Below, piece by piece: positions 17,062-25,680 of a stretch of 64,000 nt of DNA; position 1 is the first letter of the stretch; the number at the start of each line of letters is the position of its first letter. Below the pieces are notes generated by a model, which was not told the origin of the DNA, searched no databases, and saw only the letters and a list, made by a program, of their open reading frames with translations. The stretch comes from an uncultured Oscillospiraceae bacterium. Lineage in GTDB: Bacteria; Bacillota; Clostridia; Oscillospirales; Ruminococcaceae. A program made the position numbers and the translations under genes. Location: assembly GCA_934486875.1 (NCBI GenBank), contig CAKSPU010000001.1, positions 1 through 64,000 on the forward strand. The letters run 5' to 3'.

Positions 17062-17457
17062 ATCGAAATCTCTCTTATTGACATCAAACATTCGGCAATA
17101 AGAGAGGCTCTTGCAAATTGTTTGATCAACGCTGATTACTATGGCAGACAAGGGATAGTTGTTATAAAGAAACAGGATCAGATACAGATATCAAATCCCG
17201 GCGATTTCCGCATTGACATTGAAACAGCAAAAAGCGGCGATAAAAAAGCGACGATAAACTCAAAAAAGAATACAGAGCAAAAAAATATGATCGTTGAATT
17301 TATACGGGAATACGGTTCAGCTAAAAGCAGTGAGCTTTGCGACCTGCTCGGAGTTAGATCAACGAGAGTCAAAAAGCTGATATATGAACTGATAGACGAG
17401 GATATTCTCGTTGCAAACGGCGGAAACAGGAACAGAACGTATTCATTAAAAAAATAA
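17062..17457 (+). pseudogene. C-terminal remnant of an AlbA-domain/ATPase-like transcriptional regulator
   Basis: Translating in frame from 17062 gives IREALANCLINADYYGRQGI and then IKKQDQIQISNPGDFRI. This matches the segment that follows the AlbA_2 domain in RecG-like or Schlafen-like bacterial regulators (REAxxNAxxHADY...IxISNPG). A winged-helix-like tail ends the frame (SSELCDLLGVRSTRVKKLIY). A TAA lies just upstream at 17059-17061, and the N-terminal DNA-binding domain is absent. The only in-frame start, TTG at 17122, has no SD. This is best read as the decayed 3' end of a gene. It lies next to a tRNA-like remnant and upstream of the glycan operon. Confidence 0.75.
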
Positions 17458-17618
17458 ATATCCGCAAAAATCAAAACGATTCAAGCGGAGTGTATCATGC
17501 AGAAATATGCCTTGGCCTTTGGTCTTTATTTGGTCATTAAAGATGTGAAAAAACATATAATGATCCAAAAGAACCGATCGATGTATGTTGCTGTAAACCT
17601 CGCAGAATAGCCGTTTGC

Positions 17619-17678
17619 GCCGACTTGTGGTATAAATTGAATTTTGTTTTTTGCGGTTCAAGTCCGGTCAGCGGCACC
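17619..17678 (+). pseudogene. decayed, internally deleted tRNA (Leu-like) remnant
   Basis: GCCGACTTGTGGTATAAATTG resembles the 5' acceptor and D-arm of a leucine tRNA. CGGTTCAAGTCCG is a T-arm with the conserved TTCAAGT loop, followed by GTCAGCGGCACC. The anticodon arm is missing and the acceptor halves pair only partly. A strong terminator follows at once, as after real tRNA genes. It is not functional as it stands. Confidence 0.45.
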
Positions 17679-17685
17679 GATCTGT

Positions 17686-17728
17686 CCCCTGCAAATGGCG
17701 TAAATGCGTCATTTGCAGGGGATTTTTT
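17686..17728 (+). terminator. strong rho-independent terminator
   Basis: A perfect 12-bp stem CCCCTGCAAATG / CATTTGCAGGGG with a 12-base loop and then ATTTTTT. It isolates the following promoter and operon from upstream transcription. Confidence 0.9.
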
Positions 17729-17828
17729 ATGAACTCTGTTTCGGTTTAAATAAGTATCAATATATGTATCTTGGCAGCAAACACCTGGTTGTTGCCATTT
17801 TCAATTTTGACAATTTTTCAAACCAATA

Positions 17829-17857
17829 TTGACATTAAATCATTTCTGATATATAAT
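17829..17857 (+). promoter_or_regulatory. consensus sigma-A promoter of the glycan operon
   Basis: TTGACA (17829-17834), exactly 17 bases, TATAAT (17852-17857). This is the best match to consensus in the window, 57 bases before the first gene of the 9.4-kb operon. It implies strong basal transcription unless repressed. Confidence 0.88.
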
Positions 17858-17913
17858 AAAAGTATGTTTTTTTAAACAAAATGTTATCTTTGGCTTTCGG
17901 GGGGACATAAGAG

Positions 17914-20172
17914 ATGGAGAAAATTAAAGACAGATATATTGTTTTGGCGATCACCGCTGTTTCAATACTGCTATTTATAATATGGACTGCAGGAGCACCT
18001 GAAGCGTTTTTATCTGATGACAACAGAACGCAGTGGTATCCGATCATTGAAAAGGCATATGAGCAGTTCTTTGAAACAGGAAAAATGCCTGACTGTAATT
18101 TTTACCTTGCCAAAGGGCTGCATATAACAGAACCGGGGTATTACGGAACAACAAATCCTGTGATGCTGCTTTCATACAGTATAGCACACTTTACTCCCAT
18201 AAAAACAAATACGATCGCAGTATATATATGCCTATGCATAACACTTGGCAACAGCTTTATGTATCTTTTATGCCGCAGCTTTAAGCTGAATAAAGTCTGC
18301 TCACTGCTTGCAGTCGGAATGCTCTCATCATGCAGTGCATTCTTTGCTTTTGGCTATTGGTATTATGTATTCAATAATTACCTCTTTATTCCGTTGATGC
18401 TGTATGTGCTTTTAAAAACATATGATAATAAAGCGGGATATTTTGCGGTGGGCATAATTTTGTCAGCAGAGCTTTACTGCGGAAATATTCAATATACCTT
18501 TTTCAGCTATATAGTGTACTGTTTTACAGCCTTGGCGATCATAGCCTTTTGTCAAAGGAAATACATAAAAAAGGCGATCTGCAATATTGCTGTTGGATTA
18601 TGCTTATCTGCACCTCTGTTTCTCTTGTGCATAAATGCAGCTTCATCATTTGGTTTAGATGATACAAGAATTGAATTTCTGAATTTCCCTTACTATCTGT
18701 TTTCTCAGTTTGTTGATTCACTGTATCCATCGGCATTGCTTGAAGCACTTGGCATTGATTTCTTCGGTTCTGTATTTGTTCCCGGTGTTATGAACAGAAC
18801 AGACAAATATATATGCTTCTGCGGAGCTCCGTTTGCGGCTATTCTGATATGGCTGGTATTTGTTATAAAGGATTACAGAAACAAAATATCCTCAGAAGAA
18901 AAAAAGTCTTTTGCATACAGGATCGTTGATATGGTCAAATACGTCTTGGAGCGTATAAAAAATCCCGACGGACAGGATCATATAAAGGCTGTAACTATCG
19001 GAATCGGAATTACTGTCGTATTTTTTATAACCTATATGGCAAAAACATTTACTTCGGTCATCTTATCGGTAATACCTGTTGTAAACAAGTTCAGATATTT
19101 ATTCAAAGCATTTTTTGTAATTATCCCACTCATATCAGCGGCAGGAAGTATAGCAGTTTCAAAAATGAGCGGAAAAAGAAGAAAAGCTGTGCTTGTTATC
19201 TCATCTGTTCTTGTCGGTATAGGAATTGTAAATAATTTCTTTACATATAAATACACAAATGAAATATTTGCACCTGATGTTAACAAAACATATTCCGAAG
19301 AAAAGGATTATGCTGAGAATATGATAGCTCAGAATAATATGGATCTTAAAAATTACAGAGCGGTATGCCTGCTTGATAAGGGCGGTACTGCTGAAATAAC
19401 ATTTGAGCCGTCAAAAGCGCTGATAAGGAACTTACCTGCATACATAAGAACATTCAGTTTGTCTGCATATGAAATATCGCTCAGTGAAGACGTACAAGAA
19501 CAGTTCGATCAATTGTATGACCCCGAAAATGTTACAACAATTTATGCAAATGCAGGTCAGATGGACGATTTCTATGAGAATAACTCCGATCCGAACTCTG
19601 TAAAAAGGCTTGAACAGCAGCTTATAAATAACAGTGTAAAGTACCTTTTTATAGAAAATGCCTTTTCCGATGATGGAAAGCGTTACTTTATTACAGGCAA
19701 AACCAACTATGAAATTGTTGAAGATGTAATTGCTCAGATGGATAATATCAGCATTGAAAAGGTCATCAATGTCAATGAAAGCTTTGATGTTCTGGTGCTG
19801 AGCGGCACTGACAGTATATGCACTGCTGAAAACGGAGAGAATGTCGCTCTTTATGACGAGCGTATGGATCAGCTTTCATTTGATGCAGACAAGGCTCAGA
19901 ACTACATTCTGTCTTTCGCATACAACAAAAACATTACAGCCCGCCTCATTGATGAAAGCGGCTCGGCTTATGAGCTGATGACATCGGAAACACCTGACGG
20001 AAACATTCTTATAAACAATACGGTGGGCAGCGGACGTATCTGTATATCTTACGATGATATCGTCTGCACCGCTGCATCTGTCTCAGAGGCGGTCAATGTC
20101 ATTTTGGCATTGGGGCTGATCTGTTATTTCGGTTTTATCCATATAAAAAAATGCAAAAGGAATGAAGTATAA
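17914..20172 (+). CDS. YfhO/GT-C-like large membrane glycosyltransferase-type protein
   Basis: This 752-residue protein has a first membrane helix at ~8-27 and then an extracytoplasmic loop with adjacent acidic residues (LSDDNRTQWYP), typical of GT-C-fold lipid-linked sugar transferases. About ten more hydrophobic segments run to ~residue 450. A soluble extracytoplasmic part (~455-715) and a last membrane helix (~725-745) follow. The pattern matches the YfhO family, implicated in glycosylating cell-surface polymers. It is the first gene of the operon, with promoter at 17829 and stop TAATG shared with the next start. The sugar and acceptor are unknown. Confidence 0.75.
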   Translation: MEKIKDRYIVLAITAVSILLFIIWTAGAPEAFLSDDNRTQWYPIIEKAYEQFFETGKMPDCNFYLAKGLHITEPGYYGTTNPVMLLSYSIAHFTPIKTNTIAVYICLCITLGNSFMYLLCRSFKLNKVCSLLAVGMLSSCSAFFAFGYWYYVFNNYLFIPLMLYVLLKTYDNKAGYFAVGIILSAELYCGNIQYTFFSYIVYCFTALAIIAFCQRKYIKKAICNIAVGLCLSAPLFLLCINAASSFGLDDTRIEFLNFPYYLFSQFVDSLYPSALLEALGIDFFGSVFVPGVMNRTDKYICFCGAPFAAILIWLVFVIKDYRNKISSEEKKSFAYRIVDMVKYVLERIKNPDGQDHIKAVTIGIGITVVFFITYMAKTFTSVILSVIPVVNKFRYLFKAFFVIIPLISAAGSIAVSKMSGKRRKAVLVISSVLVGIGIVNNFFTYKYTNEIFAPDVNKTYSEEKDYAENMIAQNNMDLKNYRAVCLLDKGGTAEITFEPSKALIRNLPAYIRTFSLSAYEISLSEDVQEQFDQLYDPENVTTIYANAGQMDDFYENNSDPNSVKRLEQQLINNSVKYLFIENAFSDDGKRYFITGKTNYEIVEDVIAQMDNISIEKVINVNESFDVLVLSGTDSICTAENGENVALYDERMDQLSFDADKAQNYILSFAYNKNITARLIDESGSAYELMTSETPDGNILINNTVGSGRICISYDDIVCTAASVSEAVNVILALGLICYFGFIHIKKCKRNEV

Positions 20173-20951
20173 TGAAAATAATTATTCCTATGACCGGTTA
20201 TGGTTCCAGATTTATTGCCGCAGGCTATAAAGACCTGAAACCTCTCATAAAGGTGCAGAATATTCCGATAATTGAATGGATAGTTAAAGGTATGTATCCG
20301 AAGGGAACGGACTTCCTTTTTGTATGCCGCAAAGAACATCTCGATACAATACCTGAGCTTAAAGAAACGTTAATGAGAATAGCGCCGTACTGCAAGATCG
20401 CTTCCATAGATAACTGGGTGAAGAAAGGTCCTGTATATGATGTACTCAGAGCAGGAGCTTTGATAGATGATGATGAACCCTGTATCATAAACTATTGTGA
20501 TTTTTATATGACGTGGGATTACGAAAAATTCTGCCGTGATGTGTCGGAAAGAAAGTGCTTCGGAGCAATACCCTGCTATACGGGATTTCACCCCCATCTG
20601 CTTATTGAAAAGAATTTATATGCATCGTGCCTCAGAGATGAAAATGAGGATCTTATTGAGATACGTGAAAAATTTTCCTTTGAAAAGGATAAAACAAAGG
20701 CGTTCCATTCGCCCGGAGTCTACTATTTCAGCAGCGGGGCTGTAATGAAAAAATACTGTACAGAGCTTGTGGAAAGCGACCTCTCCATTAACGGTGAATA
20801 CTATGCAAGCCTGCCGTATAATTTTATGGTCAAAGACGGTCTCAAAGTATGGGTCCCTGCAAATGTAAAATATTTCTGTCAGTGGGGTACGCCCGAAGAT
20901 ATGCAGGATTATCTGTTCTGGACCGAGTCATTGAGAGGTGAAAAAGTATGA
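20172..20951 (+). CDS. sugar/polyol-phosphate nucleotidyltransferase (first of two)
   Basis: The 259-residue protein begins IIIPMTGYGSRFIAAGYKDL followed by KPLI, the nucleotide-binding signature of the NTP-transferase fold. An acidic metal site YCDFYMTW (about 102-109) and a C-terminal WGTPEDMQDYL follow. Such enzymes join a sugar- or alcohol-phosphate to CTP, UTP or GTP. Its start overlaps the previous stop (TAATG), and the next gene starts inside its stop (ATGATG), so translation is coupled. It is similar in length and motifs to the gene that follows, but clearly diverged from it. No left-handed beta-helix acyltransferase domain is present. Substrate unknown. Confidence 0.85.
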   Translation: MKIIIPMTGYGSRFIAAGYKDLKPLIKVQNIPIIEWIVKGMYPKGTDFLFVCRKEHLDTIPELKETLMRIAPYCKIASIDNWVKKGPVYDVLRAGALIDDDEPCIINYCDFYMTWDYEKFCRDVSERKCFGAIPCYTGFHPHLLIEKNLYASCLRDENEDLIEIREKFSFEKDKTKAFHSPGVYYFSSGAVMKKYCTELVESDLSINGEYYASLPYNFMVKDGLKVWVPANVKYFCQWGTPEDMQDYLFWTESLRGEKV

Positions 20952-21760
20952 TGAACATTCTTATACCTATGGCGGGAGCAGGTCAGAGATTTGCTGACGC
21001 AGGCTATAAAATCAGCAAGCCGCTTATACCCGTAACAGACAGATACACGGGAAAGGTCTATCCTATGGTGGCAGCTGCGGTAAAGGATATAATAAGTGCA
21101 GCAGGAAGCGGAAATATCATCTTTATTTACAGAAATGAAAACGGAAGCGGGATAATATCCGAAGTATCCGATCATTTCCCCGATGCTAAGTTCATAGGAG
21201 TCGATCACCTGACAGAGGGACAGGCGTGTACGTGTCTGCTGGCAAAGGATATTATAAATAACGATGCACCGCTGTTTATAGGCGGCTGCGACAACGGAAT
21301 GGCGGTCTCACCCGATCGTTTTTCAGCTTTAAGTGATAATTCAGATGTGCTTGTTTTTACATATCGCCATAATGATTGTGTGCTCAGCAACCCTGATGCA
21401 TACGGCTGGGTAAAAGCTGACGAAAATGGGACAGTAAGCGGTGTCTCGGTGAAAAAGGCGATTTCAGACGACCCAATGAACGATCACGCCATTGTTTCAT
21501 CATTTTGGTTCAGAAAAGGCAGCGGTTTTGTAAGGTGTGCGGAAAAAATGATAGCTTTGGATGACCGCATAAACGGCGAATTTTACGTTGACAAAGTAAT
21601 TGATTACTGTGTTGCGGAAGATCTCAGGGTAAAAGTCCTTGAGGTCGATAAATATATCTGCTGGGGAACACCTGCTGATTATGAGAATTACGAAAAAACC
21701 GTTCATTACTGGCAGGACTTTATAAACAGCGGTTTTTTTATGCCAAATAAGCGTATATAA
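20948..21760 (+). CDS. sugar/polyol-phosphate nucleotidyltransferase (second of two)
   Basis: The 270-residue protein begins NILIPMAGAGQRFADAGYKI followed by SKPLIPV. It has GGCDNGMA as the likely metal-binding segment and ends with CWGTPADYENYEKT, matching the first copy's CQWGTPEDMQDYL. The start at 20948 overlaps the preceding stop by 4 bases; ATG at 20951 is an alternative. Two nucleotidyltransferases of the same subfamily in tandem suggest either two activated donors or a heteromeric enzyme. Neither the nucleotide nor the sugar can be read off. RBS GAGGTG lies inside the end of the previous gene. Confidence 0.85.
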   Translation: MMNILIPMAGAGQRFADAGYKISKPLIPVTDRYTGKVYPMVAAAVKDIISAAGSGNIIFIYRNENGSGIISEVSDHFPDAKFIGVDHLTEGQACTCLLAKDIINNDAPLFIGGCDNGMAVSPDRFSALSDNSDVLVFTYRHNDCVLSNPDAYGWVKADENGTVSGVSVKKAISDDPMNDHAIVSSFWFRKGSGFVRCAEKMIALDDRINGEFYVDKVIDYCVAEDLRVKVLEVDKYICWGTPADYENYEKTVHYWQDFINSGFFMPNKRI

Positions 21761-21773
21761 ATGAGGGATAAAA

Positions 21774-23879
21774 ATGTCGGAAAATTTTCAGACAGAACAA
21801 AAATCAAAAATACCCAAATACATAAATGCAGAGTTTGTTTTTGCGGCAGTGATATTTATTGCGAAAATTGTATTGACAGGACTTTTTTCTTCCGATTATC
21901 AGAATAAAATGTTTGAACCTTTTATATCGGATTGGTTTGACGGATTGGGAAGCGGGCGGTTTGATCCCTATCAGTATTATTATGACAATGGTCTGACTAT
22001 CAATTTCCCCTATCCTCCTGCGATGCTTTATATAATGAGCATAGGTATGCTGTTTTGCCGCATTTTTTCCGACGCACCGTTGTTTATACATAATATATTG
22101 TTTAAAATACCGCTGCTGTTTGCAGACCTTGCCGAGTATATCATTCTTCTGAAAATTGTAAAGGACCCGGGGAAAAAGACAGCATTGAAGTTTATATATT
22201 ACCTGTCACCTGTTATGCTTTATGCCACATTTATGCATAGTCAGCTTGACATTATCCCGATGATGTTTATTACGCTGTCCCTTTATTTTATTTCAGGGCG
22301 CTATAAGCAGTCATATTTTATCCTTTCGGCACTGTGTGCAGCTGTTTCAATTATGACCAAGCTTCATATAGCAGCTGTTATCCCCCTTATTCTGATCTAT
22401 GTTTACAAGCGCTTTGGCATCGGCAAAGCCCTGCATTATTTTTCTGTAATGGGTGCTGCGGTAATACTCATCATTATGCCTTTTGCGGGTCCCGGATTTA
22501 CTGATGGCGTTATTTTTACAAGTGAAGCGGGAACACTTTTTGACCTTTATTTTCCGTTCAATAATCTCAGGCTCTATATATCTTTATTTGCAATTGGCTT
22601 TATTTATCTTTATCTGATAAATCTGAATATTCTCAACAAGGATCTGCTTTTCGGCTTCGGCGGAACGATCTTTGCTGTCTTTCTTGCATTATGTGTTCCT
22701 ATGCCCGGCTGGTATGTCTGGATAGTTCCTTTTGTATCAATATATGTTATCAATAAAAACTGTTATATGGACAGCATCATTGCTTACATTTTCCTACAGC
22801 TGAGCTATATAATCTATTTCCTGTTCTTCCACACAAGAGCAGGAGTGTGCGATCTGTATTTCCTTAATGTTGATTGCAGCAGTCTGAAAATAAGCGATGA
22901 AACATTCAAAAATATCGCATTTACAGCTATGACCTGCTCTCTTGTATTTATTATTTTTAAAATGTTTATGTCAGGCATAAAGAGCAATTCTATCTTTAAC
23001 TTTCACGACAAGCATTTCGTTATCGGAATATGCGGTGACAGCAGCACCGGTAAAAGCTGTATGCAAAAGAGACTGTGCAATATAACAGGTGAGAAAAACT
23101 TCTGTATGATAGAAGGCGACGGCGACCATAAATGGGAGAGGCTGGATAAAAACTGGAACGATTTCACGCATCTTAATCCTAAAGCAAATTTCCTTTACAG
23201 GCAGGCGGAGGATATCTCAAACCTCAGAAACAATCAGCCTGTGCAGAGAGTGGATTATGACCATTCCACGGGAAAGTTTACTCAGAGCTATACACTGCTT
23301 CCAAAAAGATTTATTTCCATAAGCGGTCTGCATACATTTTACCTTCCCCAGCTCAGGGAATGCATTGACCTGAAAATTTATATGGACGCACAGGAAGAAC
23401 TGCGCTGTATGTGGAAGGAACAGAGAGACTCTTCTCAGCGTCATCATTCAAAGGAAGAAATATATGCGCAGATACAAAGCCGAAAGGCTGATGCGGAAAA
23501 GTATATCTTCCCGCAAAAGCAGTATGCAGATGTGATCTTTTATCATTTTATAGATGAGGGAGATAACTCACGGACAGGTCTCAGAGCATTGGTCAGCACC
23601 AGGACCGATATTGAACTTATCGTAACGCTTCTGCACAATGCAGGGCTTTCTATCAAATACACCTTTTCCGATGACTGCAAATATCAGATCATAGAATACA
23701 ATCCATCACAGAATAAAATTGACGGGGAAATAAATTATTCGTATATTTATGATATGGTCATTGATGATATGTATGAGCTGTTCAATATATCCGAAACATC
23801 AAGGGATCTTGATGACTTCATTCAGGAGCTTATCATTATAAAAACAATAATAAATAAGATGAAAGCGAGTGTAAAATGA
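21774..23879 (+). CDS. GT-C-like membrane protein fused to a uridine-kinase-like P-loop domain
   Basis: This 701-residue protein has two parts. Residues ~18-405 form a polytopic membrane domain with features of GT-C transferases: an acidic first loop (EPFISDWFDGLG) and NFPYPPAMLYI. Residues ~412-700 are cytoplasmic and start with a Walker A motif GICGDSSTGKS (~418-428). They continue with phosphoribulokinase/uridine-kinase features: FISISGLHTFYLPQLR, DLKIYMDAQEELR, RDSSQRHHS and EKYIFPQKQYADVIF. So a predicted membrane sugar transferase and a small-molecule kinase are one polypeptide, unusual as far as I know. The HAD gene overlaps its end by 4 bases (ATGA). The kinase substrate is unknown. 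Confidence 0.8.
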   Translation: MSENFQTEQKSKIPKYINAEFVFAAVIFIAKIVLTGLFSSDYQNKMFEPFISDWFDGLGSGRFDPYQYYYDNGLTINFPYPPAMLYIMSIGMLFCRIFSDAPLFIHNILFKIPLLFADLAEYIILLKIVKDPGKKTALKFIYYLSPVMLYATFMHSQLDIIPMMFITLSLYFISGRYKQSYFILSALCAAVSIMTKLHIAAVIPLILIYVYKRFGIGKALHYFSVMGAAVILIIMPFAGPGFTDGVIFTSEAGTLFDLYFPFNNLRLYISLFAIGFIYLYLINLNILNKDLLFGFGGTIFAVFLALCVPMPGWYVWIVPFVSIYVINKNCYMDSIIAYIFLQLSYIIYFLFFHTRAGVCDLYFLNVDCSSLKISDETFKNIAFTAMTCSLVFIIFKMFMSGIKSNSIFNFHDKHFVIGICGDSSTGKSCMQKRLCNITGEKNFCMIEGDGDHKWERLDKNWNDFTHLNPKANFLYRQAEDISNLRNNQPVQRVDYDHSTGKFTQSYTLLPKRFISISGLHTFYLPQLRECIDLKIYMDAQEELRCMWKEQRDSSQRHHSKEEIYAQIQSRKADAEKYIFPQKQYADVIFYHFIDEGDNSRTGLRALVSTRTDIELIVTLLHNAGLSIKYTFSDDCKYQIIEYNPSQNKIDGEINYSYIYDMVIDDMYELFNISETSRDLDDFIQELIIIKTIINKMKASVK

Positions 23880-24562
23880 AAGCTGTAATTTTTGATATTG
23901 ATAATACTGTTTATTCTTATGATGTATGCAATAACAAGGGTGAGCAGGCAATGTACGGATATCTGTTATCAAAAAATTACCTGACAAAAGAAGAGTTTAT
24001 TTTACTGCTCAGCGCTGCCAAGGCTTATGTAAAAAGAAATAACAGTGGAACAGCCGCCTGTCATAACAGAATGCTTTATTCACAGCATATCTGTGAAAGC
24101 TTCGGCATATATGACCCGACAGCCGTTATTGAGCTTTATAATGCTTACTGGGACAATTATTTTTCGGTTATGAAGCTTTTTGACGGCGCTGAAAAGCTTA
24201 TGTATGAGCTTGCAGACAGCGGAATACGCATTGCTTTCTGCACAGATCTTACCGCCGATATACAGCTCAGAAAGCTTGTAAAGCTTGGTCTTGGAAAGCT
24301 CCCTCATATGCTTGTGACAAGTGAAGAGGTCGGTGCCGAAAAGCCTGACAGAAAAATGTTTGAAACTGTTCTCGAAAAGCTTGATGTTCCTGCCGATGAA
24401 GCCGTAATGATCGGTGACAGCGTTGAAAAGGATATACTGGGTGCCCGGAAGGTCGGGATACACGGCATTCTGTTTGGAAGCAAAACCAGTGAATACGACC
24501 ACGCCTGTGATTTCGGAGAGCTTTCCCGTATTCTTGAAAGGATAAGGTATGAAAAAAACTGA
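23876..24562 (+). CDS. HAD-superfamily hydrolase (phosphatase)
   Basis: The 228-residue enzyme has all four HAD motifs: I, AVIFDIDNTVYSYD (Asp nucleophile and general acid; residues ~3-15); II, AFCTDL with Thr; III, the Lys in EEVGAEKPDRKMF; IV, MIGDSVEKDILGA. A helical C1 cap lies between motifs I and II, as in GPH-type phosphatases. The start overlaps the kinase fusion gene's stop (ATGA). Within the operon it could remove a phosphate from an aldolase product or from a polyol phosphate. That role is inferred from neighbours only. Confidence 0.88.
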   Translation: MKAVIFDIDNTVYSYDVCNNKGEQAMYGYLLSKNYLTKEEFILLLSAAKAYVKRNNSGTAACHNRMLYSQHICESFGIYDPTAVIELYNAYWDNYFSVMKLFDGAEKLMYELADSGIRIAFCTDLTADIQLRKLVKLGLGKLPHMLVTSEEVGAEKPDRKMFETVLEKLDVPADEAVMIGDSVEKDILGARKVGIHGILFGSKTSEYDHACDFGELSRILERIRYEKN

Positions 24563-24953
24563 TTTTAATATAAAAGAAATACTTAAATTTCTTGTGGGCG
24601 GCGGAAGCGCTGTCCTTACTGATTTTACGGTATATCATATACTCTTATATGCAGGTGCGGAGCTGTCATTTTCAAAGGCTGTATCATATGTTGCGGGAGC
24701 TGCTGTGGGATTTATTATAAACAAGCTCTGGACTTTTGAAAGCAAAAGGTTCAGCATTGCTGAGATATTGAAATTTGTCGCCCTTTACGCATTTTCGGCA
24801 GTTGTGAACACCCTTGTGAATTATGGGGTGCTTGAAATTATCGGCATAAACCTTTTGGCGTTTCTCTGTGCCACCGGAACAAGCACAATAATAAATTTTC
24901 TCGGTCAGAAGTTCTTCGTTTTCAGAAAGAAGTTATCTGACAGTAACCTTTGA
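24549..24953 (+). CDS. GtrA-like membrane protein
   Basis: This 134-residue protein has four predicted membrane segments and the GtrA family pattern: KFLVGGGSAVLTDFTVYHIL near the N-terminus, GAAVGFIINKLWTF in the middle and INFLGQKFFVF near the end. GtrA proteins are thought to flip undecaprenyl-phosphate-linked sugars across the membrane. It overlaps the HAD gene by 14 bases and is followed by a GT2 gene after 23 bases, the usual GtrA-GtrB neighbourhood. The SD is GAAAGGAT. Confidence 0.88.
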   Translation: MKKTDFNIKEILKFLVGGGSAVLTDFTVYHILLYAGAELSFSKAVSYVAGAAVGFIINKLWTFESKRFSIAEILKFVALYAFSAVVNTLVNYGVLEIIGINLLAFLCATGTSTIINFLGQKFFVFRKKLSDSNL

Positions 24954-24976
24954 GCATACGGAGGGGCATTTAAATA

Positions 24977-25678
24977 ATGAAGTTTTCTGTTGTTATTCCT
25001 TGTTATAATGAAAAAGAAAATATCAGGCTTATCCTCGAAAGATTTTCTGAAGTAATAGAAAAAAGAAGTGATATTGAAGTGGTTCTTGTCGATAACGGTT
25101 CCACAGACGGTTCGGACAAAATAATTGCTGAGCTGCTGCCGTTATATCCCTTTGCGGATACTGTGAAGGTAGATGTGAACCGTGGCTATGGCTATGGCAT
25201 CATAACGGGTCTGAAATATTCTCACGGCGATTTTATCGGCTGGACTCACGCTGATATGCAGACCGACCCCGGTGATGTTATAAAAGCAATTGATATTATA
25301 ATCAGTGAAAATTATAATAAAAAAGTCTATGTAAAGGGCAACAGAAAGGGCAGAAGTGCTTTTGATATGTTCTTTACAAACGGTATGAGCATTTTTGAAT
25401 CTCTTTATCTGGGGCAGAAGCTTTCCGATATAAATGCCCAGCCGAATATGTTCAGCAGAGAATTTTTTATGTCGTGGAACGATCCTCCCTTTGATTTTTC
25501 CCTTGACCTTTATGCATTGTATCTGGCAAAGAAAAATAAGTACAATGTTATCAGATTTGATGTGGTTTTTCCCGAAAGGATCAACGGCGTATCAAAATGG
25601 AATACAGGTCTTGGAGCTAAGATAAAATTTATTAAGCGTACTATTGATTTCAGTAAGCAGATGAAAGGAAGAAACTGA
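24977..25678 (+). CDS. GT2 family glycosyltransferase (polyprenyl-phosphate sugar synthase-like, soluble)
   Basis: The 233-residue GT-A protein has the DPM1-type signatures SVVIPCYNEKENI, VDNGSTDGSD and THADMQTDP (in place of DADLQ). It has no C-terminal membrane helices, unlike the GtrB-type gene at 8862. Residues QPNMFSREFF match the conserved loop of polyprenyl-phosphate glycosyltransferases. It sits immediately after the GtrA-like gene with RBS GGAGGGG, so it probably supplies that flippase. In GT2 enzymes a His-Ala-Asp variant of the DxD site usually still binds metal. Confidence 0.85.
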   Translation: MKFSVVIPCYNEKENIRLILERFSEVIEKRSDIEVVLVDNGSTDGSDKIIAELLPLYPFADTVKVDVNRGYGYGIITGLKYSHGDFIGWTHADMQTDPGDVIKAIDIIISENYNKKVYVKGNRKGRSAFDMFFTNGMSIFESLYLGQKLSDINAQPNMFSREFFMSWNDPPFDFSLDLYALYLAKKNKYNVIRFDVVFPERINGVSKWNTGLGAKIKFIKRTIDFSKQMKGRN

Positions 25679-25680
25679 TA

